This document shows, one piece after another, positions 9,980-18,261 of a stretch of DNA of 41,926 bases. A program made the position numbers and the translations under genes. Location: the NCBI GenBank assembly GCA_018401455.1, contig JAGYKU010000023.1, forward strand, positions 1 through 41,926. The letters are read 5' to 3'. This DNA is from Flavobacteriales bacterium (GTDB taxonomy: Bacteria > Bacteroidota > Bacteroidia > Flavobacteriales_D > Parvicellaceae). The notes under the pieces were generated by a model. The model ran no database searches. It saw only the letters and a program-made list of their open reading frames with translations, and was not told the origin of the DNA. The stretch's first letter is position 1; each line of letters begins with the position of its first letter.

Positions 9980-11780
9980 TTTAACATAACAAATACAAAG
10001 AATTTTTATGAATAAATAACATAATTTGGATGCAATCTTAGACTCTTCTACCAGCTGCTTCTGATGAGTTTCTAGATACCATCCTTTTGGTTGATGAATC
10101 ATCATTGGCTACCTTGTTCTATGCTTTCATCTTCCAAGGCCAAAATAAGAGTCCTGCGTGTTTGGTGGAAGAGATTCTATAAACCAATGTGATGCTGTTT
10201 GTGTTTAAATCCTTTTAAGGATTTCCAGAATAATTTCTTCTGTTTCAGTGTCCACCAATGATGACAGTCTATCAAAATCAGACTTCTAGTTCTCTAATGA
10301 TCCTTTCTGTGGAAACTCCTTTTTTGTTTTGTCCTCCAGAAGCGTGATACCTCTCTCTCTCACACAGTTTCTGTGTGATGTTCAAGTTCTATGACATTAT
10401 TATGATGCTGTGCATCTTTGCCTTATATAATGGCTTCTTCATTGGCATCGTCTTTCTGAGTTCTAATCCCCAATATTCTTTTTTATCGTATCTAGAAATA
10501 AAGAGACTTCTTGCAGCTAAAATCCCATTTGATGTCTAAAACTATGAAATTTAAAATCTTTAATATTTTCCTCAGTGAATAAAATCCTCCCCTCATCTAC
10601 ATCAAGTAGTCTGCATCATATTTGCTTACAAACAGATTTCCTTCCTGTTTTCCTATTATGGCTATCATTTGTCCTTTTTTAACTTCAAAAGAAATGTTTT
10701 GATGGCTTTGATTCCTGTGTTAGAATCCCACAAACTCACATTTCAGTAATTTTTAAGTTTCTTCTACAATTGGTTTTCAATTTCTTTTACCTCAATAGGC
10801 CACAGTAATAAAAAATTCATTAACACACCATCTTTGCAGTGCAGCCGCTCTCTGGATCAATGAAACCCAGCCCACGACAAAGAAGGCCAAGTAAGCATAT
10901 TACATAAATTACAAATTCCTGCAATACCTCACTTAGGTATCTATAATGTTCCGTCTGCCTCAAACCTCAATATAGATGGTGATAATCCTTACTCAGCCAA
11001 TCATTAAAATAGTACAGGCACCAAAATGATTGGTCAGCATAAGCTCAACGATATCTTTTATAATTTTCGTTTCATCGTCAAATGATTTATTAATGAAAAA
11101 CTTTTTCCGACCAAGGCTTTGAAAACTCTAATTCCTGAGTAATACACATGCAAAGTTAAACAAACCAGGTTATTGTTTTTGCGTGATATGACACTTTCTT
11201 ATTGATTTTGTTGCTTATTTTAAAAATCATGGCATAATGACAAAGGAAGTGCAAAACATACATGGTCAATTCTGGACTTTTGACCATGGCAGAATCACGA
11301 AACAAACTAAAACGTACGTTGATGGGTGTGCATAGCTAGCGGGTCCCAGTACGTTGCCTCATTCTCTTCACTGGATTCTATTCATAAAATATCTTGGTAC
11401 TATTGATTTTGTGAAGAATAAACTCCAGCTACGAGTGTTTTGTCATGGAATTTACGTTCTTCAAGTCAGAACTACCCTAAATCTGACATCACGATAAGTC
11501 GTTTCGGCGGTCAAAGGAAAAATGTAGTGATAATCGCATACGCTAAGAACCATCAAATAATATCAGGCGCTGCATTCACATCAGGTTCTGAAACTTGTAT
11601 ATTTTTATGATATCGTTTCTCGATTAAATCAAGAATTTTTATCAAAAAAGATGTTTGTGGCATCAATACTTTGAAATAATTCGAGATTGACAATAAAGTA
11701 TTCCCATTAGGAATACCATTTGTATTTGATAAAATGTTTGTTTCAAATGTGCTAAATGCTTCAAAATGAAGTCTATTTTA
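9980..11780 (-). pseudogene. ABC exporter (fused membrane and ATPase domains), frame-shattered
   Basis: No continuous frame exists, yet the order of conserved blocks on the minus strand is that of a type I ABC exporter of about 590 residues. The N-terminal half shows a PRYFMNRIQ-like segment (about 11390), GIRVFKALVGK (about 11120) and NMLTWP followed by IQRAAA (about 10840-10900). The ATPase half shows ISFEVKKGQMIAIIGK (Walker A region, about 10640-10710), LQETSLFLDTIKKNIG (Q-loop region, about 10480), GERGITLSGGQ (signature, about 10320-10360) and DTETEEIILEILKRI (about 10210-10250). Substitutions and indels occur every few codons. It would be divergent from the dehydrogenase gene at 11.98 kb. 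Confidence 0.68.
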
Positions 11781-11873
11781 ACTTATTTGCGTTTTGTTGT
11801 AAGTTGAGAGTTCAAAAAGAATAAAAGGTTAAAGGAAATTCGTTTCAGATTAGACAATATAATTACTTTCTTA

Positions 11874-11881
11874 TATTTTTG
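11874..11881 (+). promoter_or_regulatory. Possible -7 box of the dehydrogenase gene
   Basis: TATTTTTG fits TAnnTTTG and lies 55 nt before the likely original ATG at 11937. The surrounding sequence is of doubtful accuracy, so this is tentative. Confidence 0.3.
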
Positions 11882-11982
11882 CACTGCTGAAGTTACAAAC
11901 ATATTTAATGCAGTAAGCTACAGTTATTCTACACACATGAAATAAAGAAATCACAAGCAGCACAACAGAAGACTTAGGTGTA

Positions 11983-13029
11983 TTGAGTCAAATGTTTAAT
12001 TTAGAACACGAACAAGTACTTTTTTGTCAAGACAAAGAAATAGGTTTAAAAGCAATTATTGCTGTTCATAATACAGTATGCGGTCCTGCATTAGGCGGAA
12101 CTCGTATGTGGAATTACAATTCTGAAGCAGAGGCATTGAAAGATGTTTTGAGACTTTCTAGAGGAATGACTTATAAAAACGCTATTTCTGGGTTAAATCT
12201 AGGTGGTGGTAAAGCGGTTATTATTGGTGATTCTAGAACTCAGAAAAACGAAGCTTTATTCAGAAGATTTGGAAAATTTGTAAATAACCTAGCCGGTAAA
12301 TACATCACTGCTGAAGATGTTGGAATTTCTCCTAAAGACATGATTTATGTAGCCATGGAAACCAATCACGTTGCTGGTTTGCCTGGAAAAAGTGGAGACC
12401 CATCTCCTGTAACTGCTTACGGTGTGTATATGGGAATGAAAGCTGCGGCAAAAGCTCAATACGGAAAAGACAGTTTGAGTGGTAAAAAAGTTTCTGTACA
12501 AGGTGCTGGACATGTAGGACAATATTTAGTAGAACATTTAGTGAAAGAAGGAGCGAAAGTTTTTCTTTCTGACATACACGAACCCACATTAATGCATGTT
12601 GCGAATAAATTCAATACAGAAATCGTTGGAATAGATGAAATCTACGATTTAGATGTTGATATTTACGCTCCTTGTGCTCTTGGCGCTACTGTGAATGACG
12701 ATACATTAAAAAGATTGAAATGCAGTATTATTGCTGGTGCTGCCAACAATCAATTGGCAAAAGAAGACATTCACGGATTTGCTGTAATGGAAAAAGGGAT
12801 GATCTATGCGCCAGACTTTTTGATTAATGCTGGAGGTGTAATGAATTGCTACGGTGAAGTGGTTGGACTACAACAATCTCAAGTGATGGATATGGCTGAA
12901 AATATTTACAATACTACTTTGGATATCGTAAATACTTCTAAAGAAAAAAACATTCCTACATATCAAATTGCAAATCAAAAAGCGGAAGAGCGTATTGCTG
13001 CTTTGACGAATATCAAAAAATACTACTAG
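11983..13029 (+). CDS. Leucine dehydrogenase-type Glu/Leu/Phe/Val dehydrogenase
   Basis: The protein is an NAD-dependent amino-acid dehydrogenase that oxidatively deaminates branched or aromatic amino acids to 2-oxo acids. Motifs visible are GPALGGTRMWNYNSEAEAL, the catalytic-lysine loop GLNLGGGKAVIIGD, TAEDVGISPKDM, the Rossmann glycine loop VQGAGHVGQYLVEHL and GAANNQLA with DFLINAGGVMNCYGEV. The open frame begins with TTG 11983 (ATG 11992). Upstream codons NKEITSSTTEDLGV are in frame, and deleting one A just after an ATG at 11937 would give MNKEITSSTTEDLGVLSQMF. The true start is therefore probably 11937 with a one-base insertion at the edge of the corrupted region. nusB follows 73 nt downstream. 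Confidence 0.93.
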   Translation: MSQMFNLEHEQVLFCQDKEIGLKAIIAVHNTVCGPALGGTRMWNYNSEAEALKDVLRLSRGMTYKNAISGLNLGGGKAVIIGDSRTQKNEALFRRFGKFVNNLAGKYITAEDVGISPKDMIYVAMETNHVAGLPGKSGDPSPVTAYGVYMGMKAAAKAQYGKDSLSGKKVSVQGAGHVGQYLVEHLVKEGAKVFLSDIHEPTLMHVANKFNTEIVGIDEIYDLDVDIYAPCALGATVNDDTLKRLKCSIIAGAANNQLAKEDIHGFAVMEKGMIYAPDFLINAGGVMNCYGEVVGLQQSQVMDMAENIYNTTLDIVNTSKEKNIPTYQIANQKAEERIAALTNIKKYY

Positions 13030-13102
13030 AATCGATTACGATTCAATTTTTTTTAATTTAATACAAGTATTCCAAAAGAGGGATAACATTTCGTAAAATA
13101 AA

Positions 13103-14047
13103 ATGCTAAATAGAAGACATTTAAGAATTAAGGTATTACAAGCATTATATGCTTACACACAATCTGACAATCAGAATTATACCGCAGGTGAGAAAGAATT
13201 ACTTCATAGCATTGACAAAATGTATGATTTGTATCTTTTATACTTATTGGTTTTACCTGAATTGAAGATTTTTGCTTTAAGAAAAAGTGAAGAACGCAAA
13301 CGAAAAATTATTCCAACGGAGGACAATTTAAATCCTAAGAAAAATTTTATTGAGAATGATTTCATAGAAATTATCTCATCAAACCTTATGCTTCAACAGA
13401 AATCACATTCTTTGAAAGTGAATTGGGTGGGTGATGTAAATCAGGATTTGATTAAAAAATTATTAGTTCAAATAGAAAAGTCTGAATTGTATATCCATTT
13501 TATGCAATTAGAAAATCCTTCATTTGACGATCAAAAAGAATTTGTCCTCAAACTTTTCAAAAAAGAAATTTGCAATTCTTCTGTATTACTCAATCACTTT
13601 GAGGAAATGAGAATACATTGGCAAGACGACTTTGACCATATTTTCAGTATGGTAATCAAGACTTTGAAAAGTTTTACCAAAGAAAGTGATGAACTGCATG
13701 AAATTTTTGACCTTTACAAAGAAGATGAAGAAGAATTTGTAAAAAGATTATTCAGAAGGGCTATTGCCAATTTTGATGCTAATGTAGAATTGTTTGGGAA
13801 ATACACCAAAAACTGGGACAGTGACAGATTGGCAAAAATGGATATTCTTATCATGTCATTGGCTGTTACAGAAGCCAAAGAGTTTCCTTCTATTCCTTTG
13901 AAAGTTTCGTTGAACGAATATATCGAAATCTCAAAATTCTATAGTACACCCAAAAGCAATACTTTTATCAATGGTGTACTTGACAAAGTTTTTGACGATT
14001 TACAAAAAGACGGAACAATTAAGAAAGTAGGAAGAGGTTTGGTGTAA
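13103..14047 (+). CDS. nusB: Transcription antitermination factor NusB
   Basis: NusB pairs with NusE/S10 on boxA RNA to promote rRNA antitermination. The N-terminus MLNRRHLRIKVLQALYAYTQ and the C-terminal NusB fold (about 215-305; FVKRLFRRAIAN, WDSDRLAKMDILIMSLAVTE, VSLNEYIEISKFYSTPKSNTFINGVLDKV) are clear. At 314 residues it is about twice the length of E. coli NusB. The extra middle part is the form usual in Bacteroidota, so it is not a fusion peculiar to this genome. It probably shares a transcript with the dehydrogenase upstream. Confidence 0.93.
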   Translation: MLNRRHLRIKVLQALYAYTQSDNQNYTAGEKELLHSIDKMYDLYLLYLLVLPELKIFALRKSEERKRKIIPTEDNLNPKKNFIENDFIEIISSNLMLQQKSHSLKVNWVGDVNQDLIKKLLVQIEKSELYIHFMQLENPSFDDQKEFVLKLFKKEICNSSVLLNHFEEMRIHWQDDFDHIFSMVIKTLKSFTKESDELHEIFDLYKEDEEEFVKRLFRRAIANFDANVELFGKYTKNWDSDRLAKMDILIMSLAVTEAKEFPSIPLKVSLNEYIEISKFYSTPKSNTFINGVLDKVFDDLQKDGTIKKVGRGLV

Positions 14048-14059
14048 GTTTTTTATATT

Positions 14060-14091
14060 TTGAATAATTTCTATGCGTTTTTATATCTTTG
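14060..14091 (+). promoter_or_regulatory. Promoter of the 14.1-kb lipoprotein gene
   Basis: A TTG (14060-14062) lies 21 nt before TATCTTTG (14084-14091), fitting the flavobacterial consensus. The open frame upstream of ATG 14137 runs into this box, which argues for the later ATG as start. Confidence 0.58.
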
Positions 14092-14136
14092 TTTTTAATA
14101 AACAGAAAACTTCAAGTAAATCATATAGATAAAAAT

Positions 14137-14631
14137 ATGAAAAGAAGATTATTAATATTATTAATCACAATAAGTTATATTTCTTGCGAAAATAGAAGTT
14201 CAACAATTGAAACTGTTTATTCTAAATCTGAAACAAAAAACATTTTCAATAATTCTAAAATTATTAGAAATTCAAACATAAACTCTTTCGAAAGATACCA
14301 AATAACAGAAGGTAACCAAATAGTAGTAATTTATATAAAAGAAGATTTTAAGTTTGTAGATGCAACAGATTACGAAGCCAAATATAAGGATGTTCTAGTT
14401 TTCGAATTTAATTCAGATGAAAATGAATTTGATTATAAAGATGAAGATTTATCAATTCTTAATTGTCAATATTCATCTATTGTATATTCCAAAAGTTTGT
14501 TAAACGCTTTTGGATACGTGAAAAAAGGAAAAATCAAAGGAAAAAAATTAGATAGTAAAACTTGGTTAATTTCCGTTAATATAAAAAATGAAATCGAAGT
14601 GAAATTTGAAGAAAAATTAATCATAAAGTAA
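14137..14631 (+). CDS. Predicted lipoprotein of unknown function
   Basis: From ATG 14137 the protein is 164 residues and begins MKRRLLILLITISYISCENR, a lipoprotein signal peptide with a plausible lipobox cysteine at residue 17. The remainder is hydrophilic and lysine/glutamate-rich with no motif I recognise. The open frame reaches back to a TTG at 14089, but that codon lies inside a promoter box. It stands between nusB and a HAD phosphatase on the same strand, with its own promoter. Function unknown; it is probably an inner-face outer-membrane or periplasmic lipoprotein. Confidence 0.72.
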   Translation: MKRRLLILLITISYISCENRSSTIETVYSKSETKNIFNNSKIIRNSNINSFERYQITEGNQIVVIYIKEDFKFVDATDYEAKYKDVLVFEFNSDENEFDYKDEDLSILNCQYSSIVYSKSLLNAFGYVKKGKIKGKKLDSKTWLISVNIKNEIEVKFEEKLIIK

Positions 14632-14659
14632 CCTTTAAAAGTTATTATTCCTCAATCCT

Positions 14660-15292
14660 ATGAAAGCACACATTTTTGATATGGACGGTCTTTTGATAGA
14701 CTCAGAACCATTTTGGAGGCAAGCAGAAATTAAAATCTTTACCCAATTGGGAATTGATTTTAATGATGACATGTGTCGTGAAACTGTAGGGATGAGAATT
14801 GATGAAGTGGTTAAATACTGGAATCAGAAACTCAGTTTGGAAATGCCTGTTACAAAAACTTCTAATGATATTCAAGATGAACTCATATCGTTGGTCAACC
14901 AAAAAGGAACAGCACTTTTAGGTGTTTATGAGGCTCTAGAAACTTTAAAACAAAACGACAAAAGAATTGCGTTGGCTTCTTCATCTAGTATGAAAATTAT
15001 CAATGCAGTGGTGCAAAAACTAGACATCAAAAAATACTTTGAAGTATTGCACTCAGCCGAGTTTGAACTCAAAGGAAAACCGCACCCGGATGTTTTTCTA
15101 TCTACAGCAAAAATGCTAAATGTTGCTCCTCAAGAATGCGTGGTTTATGAAGACAGTAAAAATGGAATGCGAGCAGGAATTGCTGCAGAAATGCGCACTG
15201 TTTTGATACCAGAATTTCCCGAACCCAAAATGGATTGGCATGAGGAAGCCTTTTGTGTGTGGAAATCTTTGAAGGAATTTGAGATGTTTTAA
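14660..15292 (+). CDS. HAD-superfamily hexitol/sugar phosphatase (YniC/HxpB-like)
   Basis: The 210-residue protein has all four HAD motifs: the nucleophile DMDG (D7, D9), the serine motif in ALASSSS (107-110), the lysine in LKGKPHPD (K140) and the acidic pair in VVYEDSKNGMRAG (164-165). The helical cap (about 15-85) places it in the beta-phosphoglucomutase/sugar-phosphatase subfamily. The cap sequence DSEPFW and TVGMRIDEVVKYW resembles E. coli YniC/HxpB, which hydrolyses 2-deoxyglucose-6-phosphate and related sugar phosphates. Substrate specificity here is inferred, not shown. It is 28 nt downstream of the lipoprotein gene, possibly co-transcribed. Confidence 0.88.
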   Translation: MKAHIFDMDGLLIDSEPFWRQAEIKIFTQLGIDFNDDMCRETVGMRIDEVVKYWNQKLSLEMPVTKTSNDIQDELISLVNQKGTALLGVYEALETLKQNDKRIALASSSSMKIINAVVQKLDIKKYFEVLHSAEFELKGKPHPDVFLSTAKMLNVAPQECVVYEDSKNGMRAGIAAEMRTVLIPEFPEPKMDWHEEAFCVWKSLKEFEMF

Positions 15293-15295
15293 TTT

Positions 15296-15335
15296 ACTTA
15301 ATACGTATTAAGTATTACGTACTACGTATTTGTAT
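15296..15335. repeat. Short-word palindromic array (TACGTATTA type)
   Basis: Between the convergent HAD and SUMF1-like genes lies a run built from variants of ACTTAATACGTATT, TATTACGT and ACTACGTATT. A similar run occurs at 35178-35216. It may act as a bidirectional hairpin, but it has no classic terminator shape. Confidence 0.55.
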
Positions 15336-15353
15336 ATCTACTAAAATCAATCA

Positions 15354-16925
15354 CTATCTTACCACAACAAAAACCCTAAACCCAACATCAGCTGCTGGTT
15401 TTTCATTCCATTCTTCTCTGGAATTTATATCTAGAAACATATAATCCGATTTCCAACCTCCCCCTTTGGTCATTCCCTTTTCTCCCACCATTTCTTTCAC
15501 ATTTCCCGCTACATTGTACAATCCAAAACCATTGGGGTGGTAAGTATCGCAAGGTGCTGTAGCCATAAACCCATCGAAATCTGCCCCAAACATTTCATGC
15601 CTTCCCTCTGGGAAATTGACTTGCCACTCCCCTTCTTTATTTCTAGTAGTATAACTTTCTGCTATATATCTATGATTTGCTAATAAAACTCCTTTTGAAT
15701 TTCTAATATATGGACCACCCCACGGATAAGGACTCAAATCCAAGCCTCCTCTTGCTGCGTCCATCCATTCTTTTTCATAAGGAATAAAAACCTCTATTTT
15801 GTTTCCCAAAACGGGAACTAACTTTACTTTCATCCACTCACAAAAAGCCATCGCATCTGCTCTCGACATACCTACTGCAGGAAAATTTTCAAAATCTGAA
15901 TGCCATCTGTAATTATTCGTATGGTAATTACTATATGGAAATTGATTGTTCCAAAGTGTTGTATCTTGGATTTTATGATTGGTTTCTCTCAAAAATTGAT
16001 TGTACAAAAGATTACTTACCTCAAATTTCTGAACATGTAAAGTATCTCCCAAAACCGTGAAATTTTGCTTCATCCATTTGGAATTGAACTTCAATTCTGT
16101 TACTTTGCTCGTTGGCTTTTTCCTTTTCACTTCCACCAAATACCTAAAACCCACTTTAGATGAAGGCTTTGTAAATGGAATTTCAGACCTTACCCTAATA
16201 TCGTATCCTGACGAAAACCAAGAACCGCCCATCGCAACCTCTTTGTCAGCAACCATTTCAGAAACATTTCCTGCACAATTGTACAATCCAAAATCATTAG
16301 GCCAATAAGATTTTGCGGGCGCTGTGACGTCTGCATTGTCGTTCAAACTTCCTGCTACGCCCATATAATCTCCTTTGCCTCTCACAAAATTAGCTCTTAT
16401 CATGCCTTGAAACTTCCCTTCACCCATTCGCAAATCGTGTCCTTCCCAAGGATATTCATAATATTCATTGCCTCCTTGTGCTGCAAAAATCCATTCACTT
16501 TGGGTCGGAAGTCTTACCAAAACACTATCAACATCAGAATCCTCTCGTTTTCTGTTTTCGGCTGTCAAAACTATAGAAAGCCAATCACAAAATAATTGAG
16601 CCTGCGATTTGGTTAAACCCACAATTGGATAGTCTCTGTAGGCTGGATGCCTAAAATAATACTCCACATAGGCTTCGTTGTATTGATTTTTACTTCTCCA
16701 CACCAAAGTATCTGGCAATAAAGCATTAAACTCATTTTCAGTAAGACTTGATTTTTGATAGTACAAATATTCGTGATACATCATATTCGTAGTTTCTGTT
16801 TGGCTCACGAATACCTTTCCTTCATGGATGTCTGAACAATTGGGAATAAAAGGCTTTTTATCTTTGGCTAAAATATTCAAGAATATTAGACTCAATAAAA
16901 CGACAAAACTGGCTTTTGAATTCAT
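15354..16925 (-). CDS. Duplicated SUMF1/FGE-sulfatase domain protein (GldJ-like group), non-catalytic
   Basis: After a signal peptide (about 1-20, MNSKASFVVLLSLIFLNILA) the 523-residue protein carries two FGE-sulfatase (formylglycine-generating enzyme-like) domains. The first (about 28-265) has VRLPTQSEWIFAAQGG, YPWEG, DFGLYNCAGNVSEMV and GGSWFSS. The second (about 285-520) has VFIPYEKEWMDAARGG, YPWGG, GFGLYNVAGNVKEMV and GGGWKSD. Both lack the paired cysteines of true FGE near the GGSW element, so sulfatase maturation is unlikely. In Bacteroidota such domains occur in gliding/T9SS proteins such as GldJ and GldK, and a structural envelope role is the better guess. Which paralogue it is remains open. 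Confidence 0.82.
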   Translation of the reverse strand: MNSKASFVVLLSLIFLNILAKDKKPFIPNCSDIHEGKVFVSQTETTNMMYHEYLYYQKSSLTENEFNALLPDTLVWRSKNQYNEAYVEYYFRHPAYRDYPIVGLTKSQAQLFCDWLSIVLTAENRKREDSDVDSVLVRLPTQSEWIFAAQGGNEYYEYPWEGHDLRMGEGKFQGMIRANFVRGKGDYMGVAGSLNDNADVTAPAKSYWPNDFGLYNCAGNVSEMVADKEVAMGGSWFSSGYDIRVRSEIPFTKPSSKVGFRYLVEVKRKKPTSKVTELKFNSKWMKQNFTVLGDTLHVQKFEVSNLLYNQFLRETNHKIQDTTLWNNQFPYSNYHTNNYRWHSDFENFPAVGMSRADAMAFCEWMKVKLVPVLGNKIEVFIPYEKEWMDAARGGLDLSPYPWGGPYIRNSKGVLLANHRYIAESYTTRNKEGEWQVNFPEGRHEMFGADFDGFMATAPCDTYHPNGFGLYNVAGNVKEMVGEKGMTKGGGWKSDYMFLDINSREEWNEKPAADVGFRVFVVVR

Positions 16926-16998
16926 AGTTGGAAATTATGGTTGTATAACCTGCGAAATTAAAATTGTTACGATTTTAATCAAATTAATTGAAGAAGTG

Positions 16999-17006
16999 TA
17001 ACTTTG
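16999..17006 (+). promoter_or_regulatory. -7 box upstream of kdsA
   Basis: TAACTTTG fits TAnnTTTG and lies 27 nt before ATG 17034. The reading frame open upstream of the ATG begins at a TTG inside this box, so the ATG is preferred as the start. No well-spaced -33 TTG was found. Confidence 0.45.
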
Positions 17007-17033
17007 TCGTTATTATTTAAAGAAAAAATACCA

Positions 17034-17864
17034 ATGAGTATCAAAAAAGTAAAAGTAGGAAATGTAAATTGTGGCGCAGACGATTTATTTTTAATCAGTG
17101 GCCCTTGTGTGATTGAGGACGAAAGCATCATGATGCGCACAGCAGAAAAGATAAAGGAAGTAACCGAAAGATTAAAAATTCCAACTATTTACAAAGCCTC
17201 TTTCATGAAAGACAACAGAAGTTCTGTGGATTTCTACCAAGGACCTGGCATTGACGAAGGATTAAGAATATTAGAAAAAGTAAAAAAAGAATTTGGTTTC
17301 CCTATTCTTACCGATGTGCACTATCCCGACCAAGTGGCTGCCACTGCAGAAGTTTGCGATGTGATACAAATTCCCGCTTATTTAGTAATGCAAACCACAT
17401 TGGCTGTTGCTGCAGGAAACACTGGAAGAACCATCAATCTGAAACACGCACAGTTTTTGGCACCCGAAAACATGAGCAAACCAGTAGCAAAAATTGAAAG
17501 CACAGGAAACGAAAACATATTACTTACCGAAAGAGGTTATGCTTTTGGATACAACGATTTGATAGTGGACCCAAGAAGTTTTTATCATCTCAGAGAAACA
17601 GGCTACCCTGTTATTTTTGACGTGACCCACAGCATCCGAAAATACGGAATTCCGAGTGCCGATCCCAATGGAGGTGCCAGACAATATCTCAAAACTTTGG
17701 CAAGAGCAGGCGTTGCATCTGGAGTAGATGGCTTGTTTGTAGAATGTCATCCTTGCCCAAGCGAAGCCCTTTGCGATGCTGCCAGCCAATTGGACATGTC
17801 ACAATTAGAAGAGTTTTTAAAACCACTGATTGAACTTCATGCTATCGAGGTGAAGTATAGATAA
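17034..17864 (+). CDS. kdsA: 3-deoxy-8-phosphooctulonate synthase (KDO-8-P synthase)
   Basis: KdsA condenses phosphoenolpyruvate with D-arabinose-5-phosphate to make KDO-8-phosphate for lipopolysaccharide. The 276-residue TIM barrel shows FLISGPCVIEDE, YKASFMKDNRSSVDFYQGPG, the NLKHAQFLAPENM block, DVTHSIRKYG and VECHPCPSEALCDAASQLD. The cysteine in SGPC occupies the position that binds metal in the Aquifex enzyme, where the E. coli enzyme has asparagine. This suggests a metal-dependent class. The start is ATG 17034, 30 nt inside the longest open frame. No other KDO gene is adjacent. Confidence 0.95.
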   Translation: MSIKKVKVGNVNCGADDLFLISGPCVIEDESIMMRTAEKIKEVTERLKIPTIYKASFMKDNRSSVDFYQGPGIDEGLRILEKVKKEFGFPILTDVHYPDQVAATAEVCDVIQIPAYLVMQTTLAVAAGNTGRTINLKHAQFLAPENMSKPVAKIESTGNENILLTERGYAFGYNDLIVDPRSFYHLRETGYPVIFDVTHSIRKYGIPSADPNGGARQYLKTLARAGVASGVDGLFVECHPCPSEALCDAASQLDMSQLEEFLKPLIELHAIEVKYR

Positions 17865-17884
17865 ACTTCTATGCTACTTTTTAC

Positions 17885-18050
17885 TTTTCTTGGGCTGCCT
17901 TTACCCGCTGTACGATACTAGTCCTCGCCTGTGTGTCGATGGTGAAAGTCTATCTGCATGAGCTTCCGATGGTCGCTATGTCTCTATCCACACCATGAGC
18001 GCCACACAAGCTGTGGGCTATCCACTCCCATCAGGGGCAGAATTTTCGTT
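17885..18050. other. GC-rich intergenic island, possible dispersed element
   Basis: About 165 bp are visibly richer in GC than the roughly one-third GC surroundings. The segment includes CCCGCTGTACGATACTAGTC and, towards the other end, GTGGGCTATCCACTCCCATC. It has no convincing open frame. These two blocks resemble a dispersed intergenic element I recall from other flavobacterial genomes, but only one copy is here and I cannot verify that. It could be a structured RNA or a decayed mobile element. Confidence 0.4.
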
Positions 18051-18065
18051 TCAATAAGTGGTTTT

Positions 18066-18087
18066 CTATTATCATTTATGATGATAG
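18066..18087 (+). terminator. Hairpin followed by T-rich tract, possible kdsA terminator
   Basis: CTATTATCAT pairs with ATGATGATAG over 10 bp (one G-T wobble) with a 2-nt gap, so the top of the stem must open into a larger loop. It is AU-rich, lies about 200 nt after kdsA and is followed by TGGTTTTCATTTT. This is a weak terminator candidate. Confidence 0.3.
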
Positions 18088-18261
18088 TGGTTTTCATTTT
18101 GTAAAACACCAAAAAAATGATTATATTTCTTCTGAAAAAATTATATTCAATCAGTCAGAAGTAAACTCCGTATAAATTTTTCATTGCATCTTTGTGTGAT
18201 TTCAATTATAAAATTTACATTTAAATATAAACAATAAAAAAGTTAAAACCTATATTTTTGG

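Noticed and set aside
13103..14047. NusB fused to an extra N-terminal domain
   Set aside because: The approximately 300-residue form is the normal Bacteroidota NusB.
14089..14136. N-terminal extension of the 14-kb lipoprotein from a TTG
   Set aside because: The TTG is part of a TATCTTTG promoter box and the lipoprotein signal begins at ATG 14137.
17885..18050. tRNA or rRNA fragment in the GC-rich island
   Set aside because: No cloverleaf, no T-loop GTTCGA-type motif and no recognisable rRNA core sequence.
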